A stretch of DNA of 33,636 bases from positions 1-33,636 of the forward strand of contig NZ_RSCL01000039.1 in the NCBI RefSeq assembly GCF_003991905.1, in the 5' to 3' direction. The notes beneath the pieces are model-generated. The model searched no databases. It was not told the DNA's origin and saw only the letters and a program-made list of their open reading frames with translations. The position numbers and the translations under genes are program-made. This DNA is from Dulcicalothrix desertica PCC 7102. Lineage in GTDB: Bacteria; Cyanobacteriota; Cyanobacteriia; Cyanobacteriales; Nostocaceae. Below, one piece after another: positions 32,261-33,636 of this stretch (position 1 is the stretch's first letter; each line of letters opens with the position of its first letter).

Positions 32261-33556
32261 GGTTCTTGCGTACTTAACGTGCTAAAATGTTAAGATAACT
32301 ACCCTGTATTTCAATAAAATTTATTATGAAAAGAGTTTTGACCGAACTATTAAACTTGCCTGATGTAGTAGTAGAGTCCAGTCTACAAGAGGGTTCAGTC
32401 CTAATTTTATCAGTAAGTAAAAAAGTGAAAAGTGCAGTATGCCCGCATTGCGGTAAAAAGTCGGAACATCTACATCAAAATCAAAAATACTTAGTAAAAG
32501 ATTTACCGATGGGAGATAAAGAAGTAATACTAAATTTAAATAGACGAAGATTTAAATGTAAAACATGCCGAAAAACGTTTAGTGAGCACCTTGATTTTGT
32601 TGGAACGAAAAAGGGGTTTACGCATCGATACGCAGAAAATATCGTTAAACAAGTTATTAGTAGTGATGTAAGTAATGTTGCGAAAAATAATGGATTAAGT
32701 GATGAAGAGGTTAATTCGATGATTGAAGAAGTAGCTCAAAAATTGTTACCAATAGATTTAAGTAATTTAAGAAGGTTGGGAATCGATGAAATTAGTTTAG
32801 TTAAAGGTCAAGGAAAGTTTATTGTTGTACTCGTAGATATAGATACGGGGAAATTAATAGGGTTAGTAAAAGAAAGAAAACAAATTGTAATAGAAAATTT
32901 CATGAAGACGTGGGGAGAAGAAGTTTTAGATAAAATAGAAGAAGTCAGTATTGATATGACCGGAAATTATAAAAGTTTAGTCGATAAGGTTTGCTCAAAC
33001 GCAGTCGTGACGGTAGATAGGTTCCATGTTACCAAAGTTATACATCAAGAGCTAAATCAAGCTAGAATAGACGAAAAGAAAACTGCTTTAGAATTAAATG
33101 TAGAATCAAGAGAAAAAGTATTTGATAGTTTAAAAGGTAACAAATTTACACTCTTAAAAGCTGAAAGCGAACTTACAGATAAACAGAAAGATAAATTAGA
33201 TAAAATCAGAGAAGCGTCACCTTTGTTAGGAACAATGCATTCATTGAAAGAGGAATTCCGTAATATTTTTGATAACAGTGAAGATTTAGGAGAAGGAATT
33301 TTAGGGCTTCTAGATTGGTTAAAAAAAGCTGAACCTTATTATCAAAAAAGTGTTAAGACAATTACACGATGGTTTGGAGAGATAATCGGATATTTCGAGA
33401 GAAGAACTACTAATGGAGTAGTAGAAGGAATTAATAATAAACTGAAACTAATAAAACGAAGTGGATTTGGCTTTAGAAATTTTCGTAATTTTGAAATTAG
33501 AGCTTTACTTTCTTGGCACTATGATATTAATTTAGCACGCTAAGTACGCAAGAACC
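32261..33556. mobile_element. ISL3-family insertion sequence
   Basis: 1,296 bp bounded by 26-bp terminal inverted repeats (left 32261-32286, right 33531-33556) with one mismatch; outer ends GGTTCTTGCG...CGCAAGAACC. It encodes one transposase whose stop codon is inside the right repeat. ISL3 elements normally make 8-bp target duplications, but the flanks differ (CTAAATTT at left, ATAAAGAT at right). No GGCGCC occurs within it. Confidence 0.9.
32326..33543 (+). CDS. ISL3-family transposase
   Basis: 405 residues, full length for the family. An N-terminal zinc-ribbon-like segment (AVCPHCGKKSEHLH, FKCKTCRKTFSEHL) is followed by an HTH-like stretch and then the DDE domain: LGIDEISLVKGQG and VLVDIDTG around the first Asp, VSIDMTGNYKSLV for the second, and the C-terminal ITRWFGEIIGYFERRTTNGV plus VEGINNKLKLIKR for the Glu. 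ISL3 transposases cut and paste DNA. The gene is intact, so the element may be active. Codon use is AT-rich like the host. Confidence 0.95.
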   Translation: MKRVLTELLNLPDVVVESSLQEGSVLILSVSKKVKSAVCPHCGKKSEHLHQNQKYLVKDLPMGDKEVILNLNRRRFKCKTCRKTFSEHLDFVGTKKGFTHRYAENIVKQVISSDVSNVAKNNGLSDEEVNSMIEEVAQKLLPIDLSNLRRLGIDEISLVKGQGKFIVVLVDIDTGKLIGLVKERKQIVIENFMKTWGEEVLDKIEEVSIDMTGNYKSLVDKVCSNAVVTVDRFHVTKVIHQELNQARIDEKKTALELNVESREKVFDSLKGNKFTLLKAESELTDKQKDKLDKIREASPLLGTMHSLKEEFRNIFDNSEDLGEGILGLLDWLKKAEPYYQKSVKTITRWFGEIIGYFERRTTNGVVEGINNKLKLIKRSGFGFRNFRNFEIRALLSWHYDINLAR

Positions 33557-33636
33557 ATAAAGATGAAAGTTTAGCAGGCTACATCCTACGTTTGGCTGAA
33601 ATTAATTACTATCAGTCTCCTAACTGGATTTTAAAT
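33557..33636 (+). pseudogene. TniQ-like protein, partial (runs off window)
   Basis: In the frame GAT GAA AGT from 33562 the sequence reads DESLAGYILRLAEINYYQSP then NWILN, like the start of TniQ domains (DESLxGYxxRLxELN...SPxWIL), which choose targets in Tn7-like transposons. No own start codon is visible; upstream is the IS end. So the IS apparently sits in, or replaced, the first codons. The gene continues past the window. Confidence 0.6.

Noticed and set aside
33531-33556. 8-bp target duplication around the IS
   Set aside because: CTAAATTT and ATAAAGAT do not match; shifting the ends by one or two bases does not help.
1-33636. tRNA or rRNA genes
   Set aside because: No cloverleaf or rRNA-like segment was recognised on either strand by eye; not a computed result.

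Overview
The window looks like chromosomal DNA of a filamentous, probably heterocyst-forming cyanobacterium (Nostocales). The evidence is an AT-rich composition, an FtsH, a Pgk and a PIN/TRAM protein that read as cyanobacterial, a PatA-type (DUF4388) response regulator, long heptanucleotide STRR arrays, and many short dispersed palindromes of the kind common in Nostoc and Calothrix. One striking composition feature is the palindrome GGCGCC. I counted 55 copies by eye, where roughly two would be expected, while I saw no canonical HIP1 (GCGATCGC).

Layout. Positions 1-12,900 are mostly core genome: an orphan HigA-like antitoxin, two small membrane proteins, an LpxB-related glycosyltransferase, an M23 peptidase, ftsH, a truncated NUDIX gene, pgk, a universal stress protein, a PatA-like regulator, hemW and a PIN/TRAM protein. 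Repeats fill the gaps. Positions 13,000-32,000 are an accessory region. On the minus strand are two small paralogous orphans (13.1-13.8 kb) and then an operon-like block (14.0-17.6 kb). That block holds three paralogues with a shared N-terminal 'FDxVLGG...PP...VLGG' motif plus a HEAT-like repeat, and a TIM-barrel putative metalloenzyme embedded between them. Between 17.9 and 21.8 kb lie a small hypothetical, a DUF3574 lipoprotein, a TPR-like exported protein and toxin-antitoxin genes (UPF0175 with a ruined toxin, and DUF433/DUF5615).

From 22.2 to 32.0 kb on the plus strand is a tandemly amplified island that I recognise as a cyanobacterial version of the uncharacterised Salmonella STM4011-STM4015 gene set. 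It has five STM4015-like leucine-rich-repeat genes (two intact in tandem, one N-terminally replaced, one intact, one frameshifted), one intact STM4014-like ATP-grasp gene plus a duplicated 3' fragment, and an STM4011-like radical SAM enzyme. The LRR proteins carry the same N-terminal VLGG/HEAT module as the minus-strand block, and they end in a conserved R-Y-x4-E-like tail. At least one gene relic keeps only the two VLGG motifs joined directly to that tail.

Working hypothesis (inference): the VLGG/HEAT module is a shared recognition or recruitment segment. Two unrelated C-terminal payloads (LRR, and an unknown 'IYCVY' domain) would be paired with enzymes of types often found in peptide or protein modification (ATP-grasp, radical SAM, TIM-barrel metalloenzyme). 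The region is riddled with duplications, deletions and gene fragments. It ends in an ISL3-family element lying between a VapC fragment and the start of a TniQ-like gene that runs off the window.
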